In this document: positions 25,235 through 35,151 of the stretch, one piece after another
Position numbering within the stretch: position 1 is the stretch's first letter
Layout: every line of letters starts with the position of its first letter
Source: Motiliproteus sp.
GTDB taxonomy: Bacteria; Pseudomonadota; Gammaproteobacteria; Pseudomonadales; Balneatricaceae
Length of the DNA: 64,000 nt
Reading direction: 5' to 3'
Assembly: GCA_026196225.1 (NCBI GenBank)
Contig: JAPHRD010000021.1
Span: forward strand, 1 to 64,000
Program-made: the position numbers and the translations under genes
The notes under the pieces: model-generated
Databases searched by the model: none
The model's input: the letters and a program-made list of their open reading frames with translations, nothing else
What the model was told of the DNA's origin: nothing

Positions 25235-26914
25235 CTAACCCTGCATCTTAGCGATCTCTTCGTCCCGCAGCGAACGCCTCAACACCTTGCCCACGTTGGT
25301 TTTGGGCAATTCGGTCCGGAATTCAACCTGGCTGGGCACCTTGTAAGCCGTTAACCGCTCACGGGCGTAATCTCGAACCTCTTTCACGCTGAGATAAGGA
25401 TTGTTACTAACCACAAACAACTTGATCACTTCGCCACATTGCTCATCAGGAAGCCCAACCACCACACATTCTTCTATTTCGGGATGCCCTGAGAGGATAT
25501 TCTCCAACTCGTTGGGATAGACGTTGAAGCCTGACACTATGATCATATCTTTCTTGCGATCTACTATGCGGATGTATCCATCTTCCTGAATTTGAGCGAC
25601 ATCACCCGTTCGCAACCAACCATCTTCAGAGAGCACTTCTGCTGTTTCTTCAGGTTGATTCCAATAGCCCATCATCACCTGCGGGCCTCGGACGCACAGC
25701 TCTCCCACCCCGCCAAGAGGCACCGGCGCATCCTCTTCATCTAACAGTCGCACTTCGGTGTGTGGAATGGGTAAACCGATCGATCCCGGCTGAATACTGC
25801 CCGGAGGGTTTACCGAAACAATGGGCGACGTTTCGGTCAGACCATAGCCTTCAATCACTTCACACCCGGTCACATGCTGCCAACGCTCTGCTGCCGCTTC
25901 TGTCAGCGCCATTCCGCCTGAAAGGGTAAGATGAAGGGATTTGAAATCCAATTCTCTAAATTGAGGATCTTTGCAGAGCGCAACAAACAGCGTGTTGAGA
26001 CCACTGAATATGGTGAAACGCCATTTCTTCAGCTCTTTGACAAACGCCGGAATATCCCTTGGATTGGTGATCAGGACGACGTGACAACCGATCTCCATGG
26101 TGACCATGCAGTTCAGGGTAAAAGCGTAGATATGGTAAAGCGGCAAGGGAGCGATGGCGACCTCTCGCCCTGCTTCGGTATTGGATTCCAACAGCCCTTT
26201 AACCTGGAGCATATTAGCAAGAATATTACCGTGGCTAAGCATCGCCCCTTTGGCTACGCCGGTTGTTCCACCGGTGTATTGCAACAAAGCCAAGTCGTCC
26301 CGCTGCAGCTCCACTGGCTCCAACTTCAACTTCGCTCCCTCTTTCATCGCCGCGACAAAGGAGATGGCATTGGGCAGGTGATAATCGGGCACCATCCGCT
26401 TTACGTGCTTGACCATGGCGTTAACCAACAGTCGACGAACAGGCGATTGAGCATCGCCCAATTCGGTAACAATAACCTTTTCTAAGGGAGTGCGATCTAT
26501 GACTTTCTCGATCAGGTGGGCCATATTGGCCAACACGATCACTCCTTTAACACCGGCATCATTAAACTGATGCTCGATCTCATCGGCGGTATAAAGCGGA
26601 TTAGTGTTAACGACAACAAGGCCAACACGAAGCGCGGCAAACAAGGCAACCGGGTACTGGATAAGATTAGGTAATTGAATGGCGATACGATCGCCTGGCT
26701 TTAGACCACTGTTGTGCTGGAGGTAGGCAGCAAAGTCTCGAACCGAGGCTTCCAGTTCGGAGAAGGTAACGGTCTTGCCAAGGTTGGAGAAGGCAGGGCG
26801 ATTACCGAAGCGTTGGCAGGATTGGTCGAACACGTCCAACAACGACTGATAGCCGCCGTAGTCCAAACCTGGCTCTCGATTTCCCTCAGCGTGCGGCAGA
26901 TCGTTCAATTGCAC
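25235..26914 (-). CDS. fadD: Long-chain fatty acid-CoA ligase
   Basis: 559 aa. AMP-binding signature YTGGTTGVAKGAMLSHGN, the A5 motif EGYGLTETSP, the A7/A8 region GWLRTGDVAQIQEDGYIRIV then DRKKDMIIVSGFNVYPNELE, and the catalytic Lys near KTNVGKVLRR. Activates long-chain fatty acids with ATP and CoA for beta-oxidation or lipid synthesis. The start is a GTG at 26914 with AAGGAG 5-6 nt upstream. It lies 89 bp after hrpA's start and 128 bp from the next gene, so is probably transcribed alone. Confidence 0.92.
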   Translation of the reverse strand: MQLNDLPHAEGNREPGLDYGGYQSLLDVFDQSCQRFGNRPAFSNLGKTVTFSELEASVRDFAAYLQHNSGLKPGDRIAIQLPNLIQYPVALFAALRVGLVVVNTNPLYTADEIEHQFNDAGVKGVIVLANMAHLIEKVIDRTPLEKVIVTELGDAQSPVRRLLVNAMVKHVKRMVPDYHLPNAISFVAAMKEGAKLKLEPVELQRDDLALLQYTGGTTGVAKGAMLSHGNILANMLQVKGLLESNTEAGREVAIAPLPLYHIYAFTLNCMVTMEIGCHVVLITNPRDIPAFVKELKKWRFTIFSGLNTLFVALCKDPQFRELDFKSLHLTLSGGMALTEAAAERWQHVTGCEVIEGYGLTETSPIVSVNPPGSIQPGSIGLPIPHTEVRLLDEEDAPVPLGGVGELCVRGPQVMMGYWNQPEETAEVLSEDGWLRTGDVAQIQEDGYIRIVDRKKDMIIVSGFNVYPNELENILSGHPEIEECVVVGLPDEQCGEVIKLFVVSNNPYLSVKEVRDYARERLTAYKVPSQVEFRTELPKTNVGKVLRRSLRDEEIAKMQG

Positions 26915-27042
26915 AATTTCTCCTTGAAAGCCCCTTCGACACAGAGGTTATATGCCCGAAAACGCATTAATCTTTAGTCTAAGGGTAATTTGGCCGAAGG
27001 CAAGAAATTATCGGACGTTTTTATGGAGCTGCACTAAGCAGA

Positions 27043-27816
27043 TCAATTATTTACGATCAACCCCTGTTTGAACACCACCATCTCTCCTTCAGCGAGGGAA
27101 ATCCAATTTTCATTATCAGTCAGAGGCACTGTAGCGATCACTGTCACCACATCCTGTGGAGTCGTCTCCTTACAAAAATCCACCACCATTTCAGTATCGG
27201 TCAATGAAGCCTCGCCAAAGGGCGCTTTGCGGGTGATCCAACTAAGCTTGGTGCTGCAATAGGCGTATAAACTGCAGCTATCAGTAAGCAGCATGTTATA
27301 GACCCCCAGGGCTCGGAGTTGATCACAGCACTGCTGGATGAAATCGTACAGTTTCTGCATATCTTCCGGGGCCTGCGGAAAGGCGGTTCGAATCTCCCCT
27401 AACAGCCAGCAGAAAGCATACTCGCTGTCGGTTGTTCCTACAGGGTAATAGTGACTCAGAGGCAGATCAAAAACACCCTTATCTAACTGGCCGTTATGGG
27501 CAAAAGTCCACATTTGCCCCCAGAGTTCACGACTAAAAGGGTGGGTATTCTCAAGGCAGATATCACCAACATTGGCCTGCCTGATATGGCTGATCACCAC
27601 ATGACTTTTGATCGGATATTCTTTGACCAACTGAGCGATACGAGAATTGGCGCTGGGACTAGGGTCGTGAAAACTACTCAGCCCTTTTCCTTCATAGAAG
27701 GCAATACCCCAACCGTCTTTGTGGGGGCCGGTTCGACCACCCCTTTGCATCAATCCGGAAAAACTAAAGCAGATATCCGTCGGTACGTTGGCACTCATGC
27801 CCAACAGTTCACACAT
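27043..27816 (-). CDS. Class II glutamine amidotransferase, YafJ-like
   Basis: 257 aa. The catalytic Cys is residue 2 ([12 protein letters not shown]), followed by [31 protein letters not shown] and [10 protein letters not shown], the amidotransferase core that releases ammonia from glutamine. There is no synthetase domain, as in YafJ/GATase_4 proteins, whose acceptor substrate is unknown. It starts 15 bp after the bactofilin gene and is probably co-transcribed with it. Confidence 0.88.
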   Translation of the reverse strand: MCELLGMSANVPTDICFSFSGLMQRGGRTGPHKDGWGIAFYEGKGLSSFHDPSPSANSRIAQLVKEYPIKSHVVISHIRQANVGDICLENTHPFSRELWGQMWTFAHNGQLDKGVFDLPLSHYYPVGTTDSEYAFCWLLGEIRTAFPQAPEDMQKLYDFIQQCCDQLRALGVYNMLLTDSCSLYAYCSTKLSWITRKAPFGEASLTDTEMVVDFCKETTPQDVVTVIATVPLTDNENWISLAEGEMVVFKQGLIVNN

Positions 27817-27831
27817 AGTTGCCTGGAATTC

Positions 27832-28323
27832 CTATTCGTTCGGAGATTTACTGTCGTCTTTCTCGCCATCAGTCGATTGCAGACTGATACGATCGGGCAG
27901 ATCATCCAGGGTTTTCAGAAGTTTTTCTGAAGGAGTTTGTTCGGATTCAATCAAGGTCGGATCAGCAGCTACCTCTTTTAGATGACGCTCGCCCACAAAA
28001 CAGCCTTTGTTGTGCACGACCATCTGATCGCAATAAATCGAGCCTCGAACCCGACCACCGCTTTCAACTGTCAGTTCGTCGCAACAAACTTCACCCTGCA
28101 ACAATCCACAGACATCGATGGTATGAGCACGGATATTGCCGTGAACTTCGCCTCGTTTGCCAATAGATATTGCGTCGAGAGAGGAGATTGTGCCTTCAAA
28201 TATGCCATCAATATGCATCTTGCCGACAATATTCATTTCACCGGTAAACTTATTACCCTCGGCGATTATTGTAACGGCACTTCTTCCTGACTTAGCGGAT
28301 GCATCTTTCTTAAGGATTCCCAT
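27832..28323 (-). CDS. Bactofilin (polymer-forming cytoskeletal protein)
   Basis: 163 aa. Central beta-helix repeats: EGNKFTGEMNIVGKMHIDGI, FEGTISSLDAISIGKRGEVH, GNIRAHTIDVCGLLQGEVCC, ELTVESGGRVRGSIYCDQMV, with hydrophilic tails. Bactofilins polymerise without nucleotide at the inner membrane and organise cell-wall enzymes. The first 58 bp overlap the end of the M23 peptidase gene, so the two are translationally tied. A later start near VTIIAEG (28275) cannot be ruled out. Confidence 0.88.
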   Translation of the reverse strand: MGILKKDASAKSGRSAVTIIAEGNKFTGEMNIVGKMHIDGIFEGTISSLDAISIGKRGEVHGNIRAHTIDVCGLLQGEVCCDELTVESGGRVRGSIYCDQMVVHNKGCFVGERHLKEVAADPTLIESEQTPSEKLLKTLDDLPDRISLQSTDGEKDDSKSPNE

Positions 28324-29219
28324 GCGATACCCTTAACCTGCGTAAATATATTGTTGTAATTGTCCATATCCCATTTCAGAAAAGGATCGGGGTTCAGCGG
28401 CTTGAACAGGTATCGAACTTCATAATGAAGATGAGGACCGGTCGAGATACCCGTGTTCCCGCTGTAACCGACCAACTGACCTTTTCTTATCACGCTGCCG
28501 TTCTTGACGAGCAGCTTATCCATGTGGCCGTAATAGGTCTTAAAACCGAAGTTGTGGCTGATGATCAGCAACTTACCATAACCACTTTTTTTATGGTATC
28601 CAGAATACTCCACCGCGCCATCTGCAGTGGCAAATATCGGCGTACCAATATGGGTACTCCAATCAACGCCGTTATGGCTTTTCTTCTTCTTGGTAACGGG
28701 ATGCTTACGCATACCAAAACCATCGGTACGTCGTCCTTTTTTGAGCGGCCTGCCGTTAGGAATTCCCCGAAGCATAAACAGACGTTCATTGGCGATCTGT
28801 TGCAACTCTTTGGAACGTTCCAGAGTCATCATTTCAGACTGTAGCAATCCCATCTTCTGCTCCAACTGGAACAGTGTCTCCGCCCATTTATCCCGCTCGG
28901 TAAGTGCCACCGCGCTCTTCTGTTCAAAACGATCCCGCTCCGATTGCACCAGATCGAGGGTATCTGATAACTCATCTAACGAAGTTTTGTAGAGTTCACG
29001 ACTATCTAGCGCATCCTCGTACATACCTTCAAGGCTGCGGTGATCAATTTCCAAAAGCGTCAGTTGATCGGTGGTCTTAACCAGCAAGTAGTTTCCGAGA
29101 ATAAAGCCGACAAAGATCAAAGCAATACCCGCCAGAACCAAATACTTGGCCAGTTTACTCAGCGAGTATTGCCGCGATCCACGGGTCGTGGTCAGCGTTA
29201 GAACTAAGCGATTTTTCAT
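28266..29219 (-). CDS. Membrane-anchored M23 peptidase (LytM type)
   Basis: 317 aa. A cytoplasmic N-terminus, one membrane segment at about 26-48 (YLVLAGIALIFVGFILGNYL), a periplasmic coiled coil to about 150 (LDLVQSERDRFEQKSAVALT), then a LytM domain. That domain has the zinc ligands SHNGVDWSTH and GPHLHYEVRY plus YYGHMDKLLVKNG and VGYSGNTGISTG. All catalytic residues are present, so it should cut peptidoglycan crosslinks. Pairing with bactofilin is the known arrangement for shape-determining endopeptidases. Confidence 0.92.
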   Translation of the reverse strand: MKNRLVLTLTTTRGSRQYSLSKLAKYLVLAGIALIFVGFILGNYLLVKTTDQLTLLEIDHRSLEGMYEDALDSRELYKTSLDELSDTLDLVQSERDRFEQKSAVALTERDKWAETLFQLEQKMGLLQSEMMTLERSKELQQIANERLFMLRGIPNGRPLKKGRRTDGFGMRKHPVTKKKKSHNGVDWSTHIGTPIFATADGAVEYSGYHKKSGYGKLLIISHNFGFKTYYGHMDKLLVKNGSVIRKGQLVGYSGNTGISTGPHLHYEVRYLFKPLNPDPFLKWDMDNYNNIFTQVKGIAWESLRKMHPLSQEEVPLQ

Positions 29220-29311
29220 CTATTGCCCGACGACAAACGAAGCATAATCACAAGACCGTATAACTTCGCTACACAATTGATAAGGACGCATTATTCTATG
29301 CCATTCCCCGC

Positions 29312-30058
29312 TTATTCACCTTTATCGCTACCACCAATAGAAGGGGCGTTGGCAAGAATTCGATCGGCCAAGCGAGAAAACGGTAGACTTTGAATCCATA
29401 CAGATCCGGTTCCGCTAAGGGTAGTCATTACCATTCCTTCGCCGCCAAACAGCATTGATTTCAGACCTTTGACGATCTCGATATCGTACTCAATACCTTC
29501 TGAAAACCCCACCAGACAGCCAGTATCGATGCGTAGCGTCTCACCCTTGAGTTCTTTACGTACAACCGTTCCACCGGCCTGCACAAAGGCCAGACCATCA
29601 CCTTCCAGGCGCTGAAGGATAAACCCTTCGCCACCAAAAAAACCAGCGCCGATCTTACGGGAAAAGGCGATATCGATCTTTGTCCCACGGGCGGCCGCCA
29701 AAAAAGCATCCTTTTGGCAAAAGATTGTTCCCCCCTCTTTTTGCATATCCACTGGCACGATAGTTCCAGGATAAGGTGCAGCAAAGGCTACGTGCTTACG
29801 GCCGCTGCCTTCGTTGGTGAAGTGGGTCATAAACATCGATTCACCAGTAACGGCTCGCTTTCCCGCTGACCACAGCTTGCCAAACAGCCCCTGATCAGGA
29901 TCCGAACCATCACCCATTTTGGTATCAAATCCAATGCCGTCTTCCATGTAGTTCATCATACCGGCTTCGGCGATGACCGTTTCATCGGGATCCAAGCCGA
30001 TCTCCACCACTTGCATGGCATCGCCAAAAATCTGGTAATCAACTTCATGACTTCTCAT
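29312..30058 (-). CDS. TIGR00266/AIM24-family protein
   Basis: About 248 aa. [56 protein letters not shown], the glycine-rich [19 protein letters not shown] and [20 protein letters not shown] are the conserved beta-strand segments of TIGR00266. The proteins form a double-stranded beta prism of unknown biochemical role. The ATG at 30058 is chosen over one two codons earlier because AAGGA is 9 nt upstream. Confidence 0.88.
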   Translation of the reverse strand: MRSHEVDYQIFGDAMQVVEIGLDPDETVIAEAGMMNYMEDGIGFDTKMGDGSDPDQGLFGKLWSAGKRAVTGESMFMTHFTNEGSGRKHVAFAAPYPGTIVPVDMQKEGGTIFCQKDAFLAAARGTKIDIAFSRKIGAGFFGGEGFILQRLEGDGLAFVQAGGTVVRKELKGETLRIDTGCLVGFSEGIEYDIEIVKGLKSMLFGGEGMVMTTLSGTGSVWIQSLPFSRLADRILANAPSIGGSDKGE

Positions 30059-30616
30059 GAGCAAAATTCCTTATTCGAAAGAGTTTAGCGTTTGGGGCAA
30101 CCATAACATTGCAAAGACCCTATCGCTTAGCTGTTTTAAGCCTATTTCCAGCTGACAAATATGTTGCACGACAACAGTTTATTTTGGATTGTCTACAATG
30201 TTTTTATTCATTAGCCCTGATTTATATGACCACAACCCAGTGTTCATGGGGGATACAGAGAAACCGTATTGTCATCATTTTTTCACCAGATCTTAGACTA
30301 AATGGCTAGCAATGTCCGCAGACAAGGTGTACAACGATGTTGTTAACTTAGGAAACCAGCTAACAACCCCCATATTTTGCTTTCATGGCAATGGGGACTT
30401 ATTGGCTAGTTCCGGAGCTCTGTAGTTTGCAACCGCAACCAAAGGATCTTTAATCAACGCTAGAAAGTTGAATCTGAGATACCCATAAAAAAACCAACCA
30501 ATATATGCAAAAAGCAGAGATTTAGGTGATAAGTCTGAACAAATTCAGTCAGTTGCGACTGGCCAATGCCGTCGCAAAAGATGCTGATCTTTACTTGATC
30601 TAATAAGGAATATTAC
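30059..30616. other. Intergenic region between divergent genes
   Basis: 558 bp between the TIGR00266 gene and the thiolase. It should hold the promoters of both. An open stretch at 30109-30309 has no ribosome-binding site or recognisable protein. No RNA gene or clear repeat is seen. Confidence 0.5.
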
Positions 30617-31801
30617 ATGGCAAATCGTGATGTCTACGTTCTGGGCGCAGCTCGTTCCGCAATCGGTGGTTTTGGTGGTTCTCTAAGCAGCCTTGAGCCG
30701 ACAGAGTTGGCGGGTACGATAATGAAAGATGCGGTTCAGCGTTCTGACGTTGATCCACAGAAGATCAATTATGTAACTGTTGGTAACTGTATCCCGACAG
30801 AATCTCGCTCTGCATACGTTGCCCGAGTGGCATCTATTCAAGCTGGCCTGCCGATGGAATCTGTGGCCATGGCGGTCAACCGTCTGTGTAGCTCTGGCCT
30901 GCAGGGTATTGTCACCACTTCTCAAGCAATCATGCTGGGTGACTGTGACTACGGAATCGGTGGTGGTGTTGAGGTTATGTCTCGCAGCGCTTACCTGTCT
31001 CCTTCTATGCGCTCAGGTGCCCGTATGGGTGACGCTACCATGATTGATTCCATGGTAGCTGCACTGACCGACCCTTTCGGCGTAGGTCACATGGGTATCA
31101 CTGCTGAAAATCTGGCTGAGAAGTACGATATCTCCCGTGAAGAACAGGACGCTTTCGCTGCAGAATCTCATCGCCGCGCAGCTGCTGCTATCGAAGCAGG
31201 CCACTTCAAATCTCAGATCACGCCAGTCACCCTGAAGAGCCGTAAAGGCGAGACTGTCTTCGACACCGATGAGCACTGCAAGCCAGGCACCACTGCTGAG
31301 AAACTGGGCCAAATGCGTCCAGCGTTCAAGAAGGACGGTACAGTAACGGCGGGTAACGCCTCTGGTATCAACGATGGTGCGGCCTTCTTCGTACTGGGTG
31401 GAGCCGATGCCGCCGAGCGTGATGGCTACAAGCCAATGGCTCGCCTGGTTTCCTACGCCATCGCCGGTGTACCAAACGAAATCATGGGCGCGGGTCCAAT
31501 TCCTGCCTCCAAAGCAGCACTGCAACGTGCCGGCCTGACCTTGGATCAGATGGATGTGATTGAGTCCAACGAAGCCTTCGCCGCACAAGCGCTGGCCGTA
31601 GCAAAAGAGCTGGGTCTGGACATGGACAAGACCAACCCTAACGGCGGCGCAATCGCTCTGGGTCACCCAATCGGTTGTTCCGGTGCGTTCATCGCCACTA
31701 AGGCGGTTTACGAGCTGCAACGTACTAACGGTCGTTACGCGCTGGTCACCATGTGTATTGGTGGTGGTCAGGGTATCGCGGTTGTGTTCGAGCGCGTCTA
31801 A
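30617..31801 (+). CDS. Acetyl-CoA C-acyltransferase (beta-ketothiolase)
   Basis: 394 aa, the standard thiolase length. Active-site Cys in AVNRLCSSGLQ (about residue 91), GGVEVMSRSAYLSP, the His in NGGAIALGHPIGCSGAF and the second Cys in MCIGGGQGIAVVFE. Catalyses reversible condensation or thiolysis of acyl-CoAs. The sequence fits the BktB/PhaA group with broad chain length; placement near fadD and acyl-CoA genes suggests catabolism. AAGGA is 7 nt upstream of the ATG, and two strong hairpins follow the stop. Confidence 0.9.
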   Translation: MANRDVYVLGAARSAIGGFGGSLSSLEPTELAGTIMKDAVQRSDVDPQKINYVTVGNCIPTESRSAYVARVASIQAGLPMESVAMAVNRLCSSGLQGIVTTSQAIMLGDCDYGIGGGVEVMSRSAYLSPSMRSGARMGDATMIDSMVAALTDPFGVGHMGITAENLAEKYDISREEQDAFAAESHRRAAAAIEAGHFKSQITPVTLKSRKGETVFDTDEHCKPGTTAEKLGQMRPAFKKDGTVTAGNASGINDGAAFFVLGGADAAERDGYKPMARLVSYAIAGVPNEIMGAGPIPASKAALQRAGLTLDQMDVIESNEAFAAQALAVAKELGLDMDKTNPNGGAIALGHPIGCSGAFIATKAVYELQRTNGRYALVTMCIGGGQGIAVVFERV

Positions 31802-31812
31802 CTCTGCTATTC

Positions 31813-31839
31813 GGAACCTCAGCAATGCGCCGAGGTTCC
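31813..31839 (+). terminator. Hairpin after thiolase
   Basis: GGAACCTC, 11-nt loop, GAGGTTCC: a perfect 8-bp stem 12 bp after the stop, without a T-run. Probably an RNA-end stabiliser before the true terminator. Confidence 0.55.
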
Positions 31840-31858
31840 TGCTATTACTTATACTTTC

Positions 31859-31888
31859 AGCAGCAGGTCCCGCCTGCTGCTTTTTTTT
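31859..31888 (+). terminator. Rho-independent terminator after thiolase
   Basis: AGCAGCAGG, TCCCG loop, CCTGCTGCT, then a run of eight T. A 9-bp stem with a classic tail. Confidence 0.92.
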
Positions 31889-32010
31889 GCCTGCCGTTTT
31901 TCGCTTAGCCAATAAGCCTATATAAGACAAATAGTTATTGCGCAAGCAAGGCTCTGAGCTTCGACTACACTAACTACAACAATCCAACCAAACTAAGACC
32001 CGTAGCCACT

Positions 32011-35000
32011 ATGTTTGCAGCCGACCGTCTACTCCATGGCGACCTGGATCAGTTGACTTTGAAAGAGCGCTGGCAACAGATCAGCGCCAACTACAGTGTT
32101 AACGAAAACGCCTATATTGATCGACTTCTGACCCTGCTTGACGAGGACTCGGACCCTCAGGTTCAGACCCGTGCTCGCCGTTGGATCGAAGCAATCAGAG
32201 CCCAACAGGATGATGGCTGGGGGATAGAACCGCTGCTCCAGGAATTCAGCCTCAACACCCGTGAAGGATTAGCCATGATGACCCTGGCAGAATCCCTGAT
32301 CCGAGTGCCCGATGGACACAGCGCCGACGCCCTGATCGAAGACCGCTTGTGCAGCGCTGACTGGCAAAGTGAATCCGACAAACCTTCACCGCTTTGGCTA
32401 AATCTCAGCAGCTGGGCACTGTCTCAGGCACGGCATATGTATGGCAGAGAGAGTCAGGAAAACGAACTGATTACCCAGATGGTAAAACGCCTGGGCGAAC
32501 CCATTCTACGTACAGCTCTGCAGCAAGCACTGTCGATGATGGCTGAGCGCTTTGTGATGGGAGAAACCATCTATCAGGCCTTGGACCGAGCCCAAGACGG
32601 CTTTACCCGAGGTGATAGTTTCTCCTTCGATATGCTGGGCGAAGCAGCCCTGTGCAGCGCCGATGCTGAACGCTATCTGCAAGCTTATCTGGACGCCATC
32701 ACCGCCACCGCCCGCAATGAAAGCTACCCACAAGACTATGTCCCACCCAGTATTTCGGTCAAACTCTCAGCACTGCATCCCCGTTTTGAGGCGTTACAAG
32801 GGGAAGAGATGCTGGTCAGTCTGCAAGTGGCAATGACTATGCTGATCGATCATGCGCGGCGCCTGGATGTTGCGGTAACCATTGATGCCGAAGAGGCCGA
32901 CCGACTGGAACCAACCCTCGATCTGTTTGAACGGCTATTCCGAGGCCCTGCTGATGGCTGGGGCAAGCTGGGGCTGGCAGTCCAGGCGTACTCCAAAAGA
33001 GCATTGCCGGTTTTAAGCTGGTTGCAGTGGCTAAGCCAGGAAAAAGAGTGTCCCATCCCCGTTCGTTTGGTGAAAGGTGCCTATTGGGACACCGAGATAA
33101 AACTGGCACAACAGAGGGGCCAGAGCGATTACCCGGTTTTCACCCGCAAAGAAGCCACCGATATTTCCTACTTGGCTTGTGCACGCTATCTACTCAGCAA
33201 TCGATGCCCTCAGCTGTATCCACAATTTGCGACCCATAACGCGGTAACCCTGAGCCAGATCCTCAGTTATCACCAACAATCCGGTAAAGCTTTTGAATGC
33301 CAACGATTACACGGTATGGGAAGAGTGCTCTACCGCAGTTTCCGGGAGCAATTCCCTCATCCCTGCCGCACCTACGCCCCGGTGGGTAATCACAAAGATT
33401 TGCTGCCCTACCTGGTACGCCGGCTGCTGGAGAACGGCGCAAACAGCTCCTTCGTCAGCCAGGTCGTTGGCAATCAAATAAGCACTAAAGAGCTGTGTCA
33501 GTCACCCCAGCAGCTGTGGCAGCAGGACCCCAGCCCTGGGTTGCCATTACCCGGAGATATCTACGCGCCACGGGTCAATAGCCGCGGCATCAATCTGCAT
33601 ATTCAGGCGCAACAGATTCCTTTGATTGAAGGCTTGAAAAACTTCCAAGACCGACAATTTGTCGCCGCCCCAATCATTAATGGCGAAGCCGTTATGGAGG
33701 GCCGCTCCAGCTGCGCGGTGAGCCCGCAAAACCGTTCAAATATCATCGGTGAGCTATACAGTAGCGACTCTGTCGTTGCCCAGCAGGCTTTAATTCAGGT
33801 ACAAAATTCGTTGCCAGCCTGGTCAGCTCAACCTGTAGAGATTCGGGCGCGATTGCTGGAGCGTTTCGCTGACAGTCTTGAAAGTCATGCCGCAGAGCTG
33901 ATTTACCTTTGCATTCACGAAAGCGGTAAGACCCTGCAAGACAGTCTCGATGAACTCCGCGAAGCTGTCGACTTCTGTCGCTACTACAGTCAACAAGCCC
34001 GGAAATCAATGAGTCGCAGTCAGGAGCTTCCTGGCATCACCGGTGAACTCAACCAACTGCTGATCCAACCCCGGGGACTTTTCCTCTGCATCAGCCCCTG
34101 GAATTTCCCTCTGGCTATATTCGTCGGGCAAATCAGCGCAGCTCTGGTGTGTGGCAACGGCGTTATTGCCAAGCCGGCACGGCAGACTGGACTCATCGCC
34201 TACCGTTGCTGCCAGTTATTACTGGAGTGCGGATTGCCACCCGGGGTACTGGCATTGCTGCCCGGTGCCAGTGACAAATTTACCGATGTGCTGCTGGATA
34301 GCAGCGAAGTGGCGGGGGTCGCTTTTACCGGTTCAACCCGCACCGCACAGTACATTCACCGTCAACTAGCCATGCGAGAGAACGCTCCCATCGCAGCCAT
34401 GGTGGCAGAAACCGGCGGCCAAAACGCCATGATTGCGGATAGCACCGCCCTGCCCGAACAGTTGGTCAAAGATGCCCTGCTTTCCGCCTTTGGAAGCTGC
34501 GGCCAGCGCTGTTCCGCCTTACGAGTGCTTTACGTGCAGGAAGAGATCGCCGACGAAGTAACCCGACTACTTATCGGATCGATGAACCAGTTGCAGGTGG
34601 GTCCACCCCAGCAACTCAGTACCGATCTGGGTCCAATAATCGATCAAACCGCGCTAAAACAACTCAACGATCATATTTCAACCATGGCTGAAACCGGGTG
34701 TTTGCTTCACCAGCTCACTCTGCCAAGAGCGTTGAATAGGGGGAATTTTATTGGCCCGGCGCTGATACAGCTTGACCATATTAGCCAACTCAACAAGGAA
34801 CATTTCGGGCCAATTTTGCACCTGATACGTTACCCTACCGAGCAACTGATGCGGGTGGTGGATGATATCAACCAAAGCGGATACGGCCTGACCCTGTCCA
34901 TCCACAGCCGCAACGAATCGCAGATTTCGCGGATTGCCGAACATGCCAAAGTAGGCAACGTTTATATCAATCGCAATCAGATTGGTGCCGTCGTCGAAGC

Positions 35001-35148
35001 TCAACCCTTTGGCGGCCAGGGGCTCTCAGGAACGGGACCGAAAGCGGGCGGAGCTAATTACCTGTCGCGCTTTGTCACAGAGAAAACCATCACCACCAAC
35101 ACTACCGCCTGGGGCGGCAATGCTGCACTGCTCAGTGGCGATGATTAA
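32011..35148 (+). CDS. putA: Bifunctional proline dehydrogenase / P5C dehydrogenase
   Basis: 1045 aa. Proline dehydrogenase barrel at about 130-480: PPSISVKLSALHPRFE, RLVKGAYWDTEIKLAQ, RLHGMGRVLYRSF. Aldehyde dehydrogenase at about 560-1020: ISPWNFPLAIFVGQISAAL, GVAFTGSTRTAQ, AETGGQNAMI and the catalytic Cys in FGSCGQRCSALRVL. Oxidises proline to glutamate through a channelled intermediate using FAD and NAD+. There is no N-terminal ribbon-helix-helix domain, so unlike E. coli PutA it does not repress its own gene. The Shine-Dalgarno before the ATG is weak. Confidence 0.93.
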   Translation: MFAADRLLHGDLDQLTLKERWQQISANYSVNENAYIDRLLTLLDEDSDPQVQTRARRWIEAIRAQQDDGWGIEPLLQEFSLNTREGLAMMTLAESLIRVPDGHSADALIEDRLCSADWQSESDKPSPLWLNLSSWALSQARHMYGRESQENELITQMVKRLGEPILRTALQQALSMMAERFVMGETIYQALDRAQDGFTRGDSFSFDMLGEAALCSADAERYLQAYLDAITATARNESYPQDYVPPSISVKLSALHPRFEALQGEEMLVSLQVAMTMLIDHARRLDVAVTIDAEEADRLEPTLDLFERLFRGPADGWGKLGLAVQAYSKRALPVLSWLQWLSQEKECPIPVRLVKGAYWDTEIKLAQQRGQSDYPVFTRKEATDISYLACARYLLSNRCPQLYPQFATHNAVTLSQILSYHQQSGKAFECQRLHGMGRVLYRSFREQFPHPCRTYAPVGNHKDLLPYLVRRLLENGANSSFVSQVVGNQISTKELCQSPQQLWQQDPSPGLPLPGDIYAPRVNSRGINLHIQAQQIPLIEGLKNFQDRQFVAAPIINGEAVMEGRSSCAVSPQNRSNIIGELYSSDSVVAQQALIQVQNSLPAWSAQPVEIRARLLERFADSLESHAAELIYLCIHESGKTLQDSLDELREAVDFCRYYSQQARKSMSRSQELPGITGELNQLLIQPRGLFLCISPWNFPLAIFVGQISAALVCGNGVIAKPARQTGLIAYRCCQLLLECGLPPGVLALLPGASDKFTDVLLDSSEVAGVAFTGSTRTAQYIHRQLAMRENAPIAAMVAETGGQNAMIADSTALPEQLVKDALLSAFGSCGQRCSALRVLYVQEEIADEVTRLLIGSMNQLQVGPPQQLSTDLGPIIDQTALKQLNDHISTMAETGCLLHQLTLPRALNRGNFIGPALIQLDHISQLNKEHFGPILHLIRYPTEQLMRVVDDINQSGYGLTLSIHSRNESQISRIAEHAKVGNVYINRNQIGAVVEAQPFGGQGLSGTGPKAGGANYLSRFVTEKTITTNTTAWGGNAALLSGDD

Positions 35149-35151
35149 GAT

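Noticed and set aside
30109..30309. 66-aa open frame between the TIGR00266 gene and the thiolase
   Set aside because: No ribosome-binding site, no recognisable sequence; lies in a promoter region.
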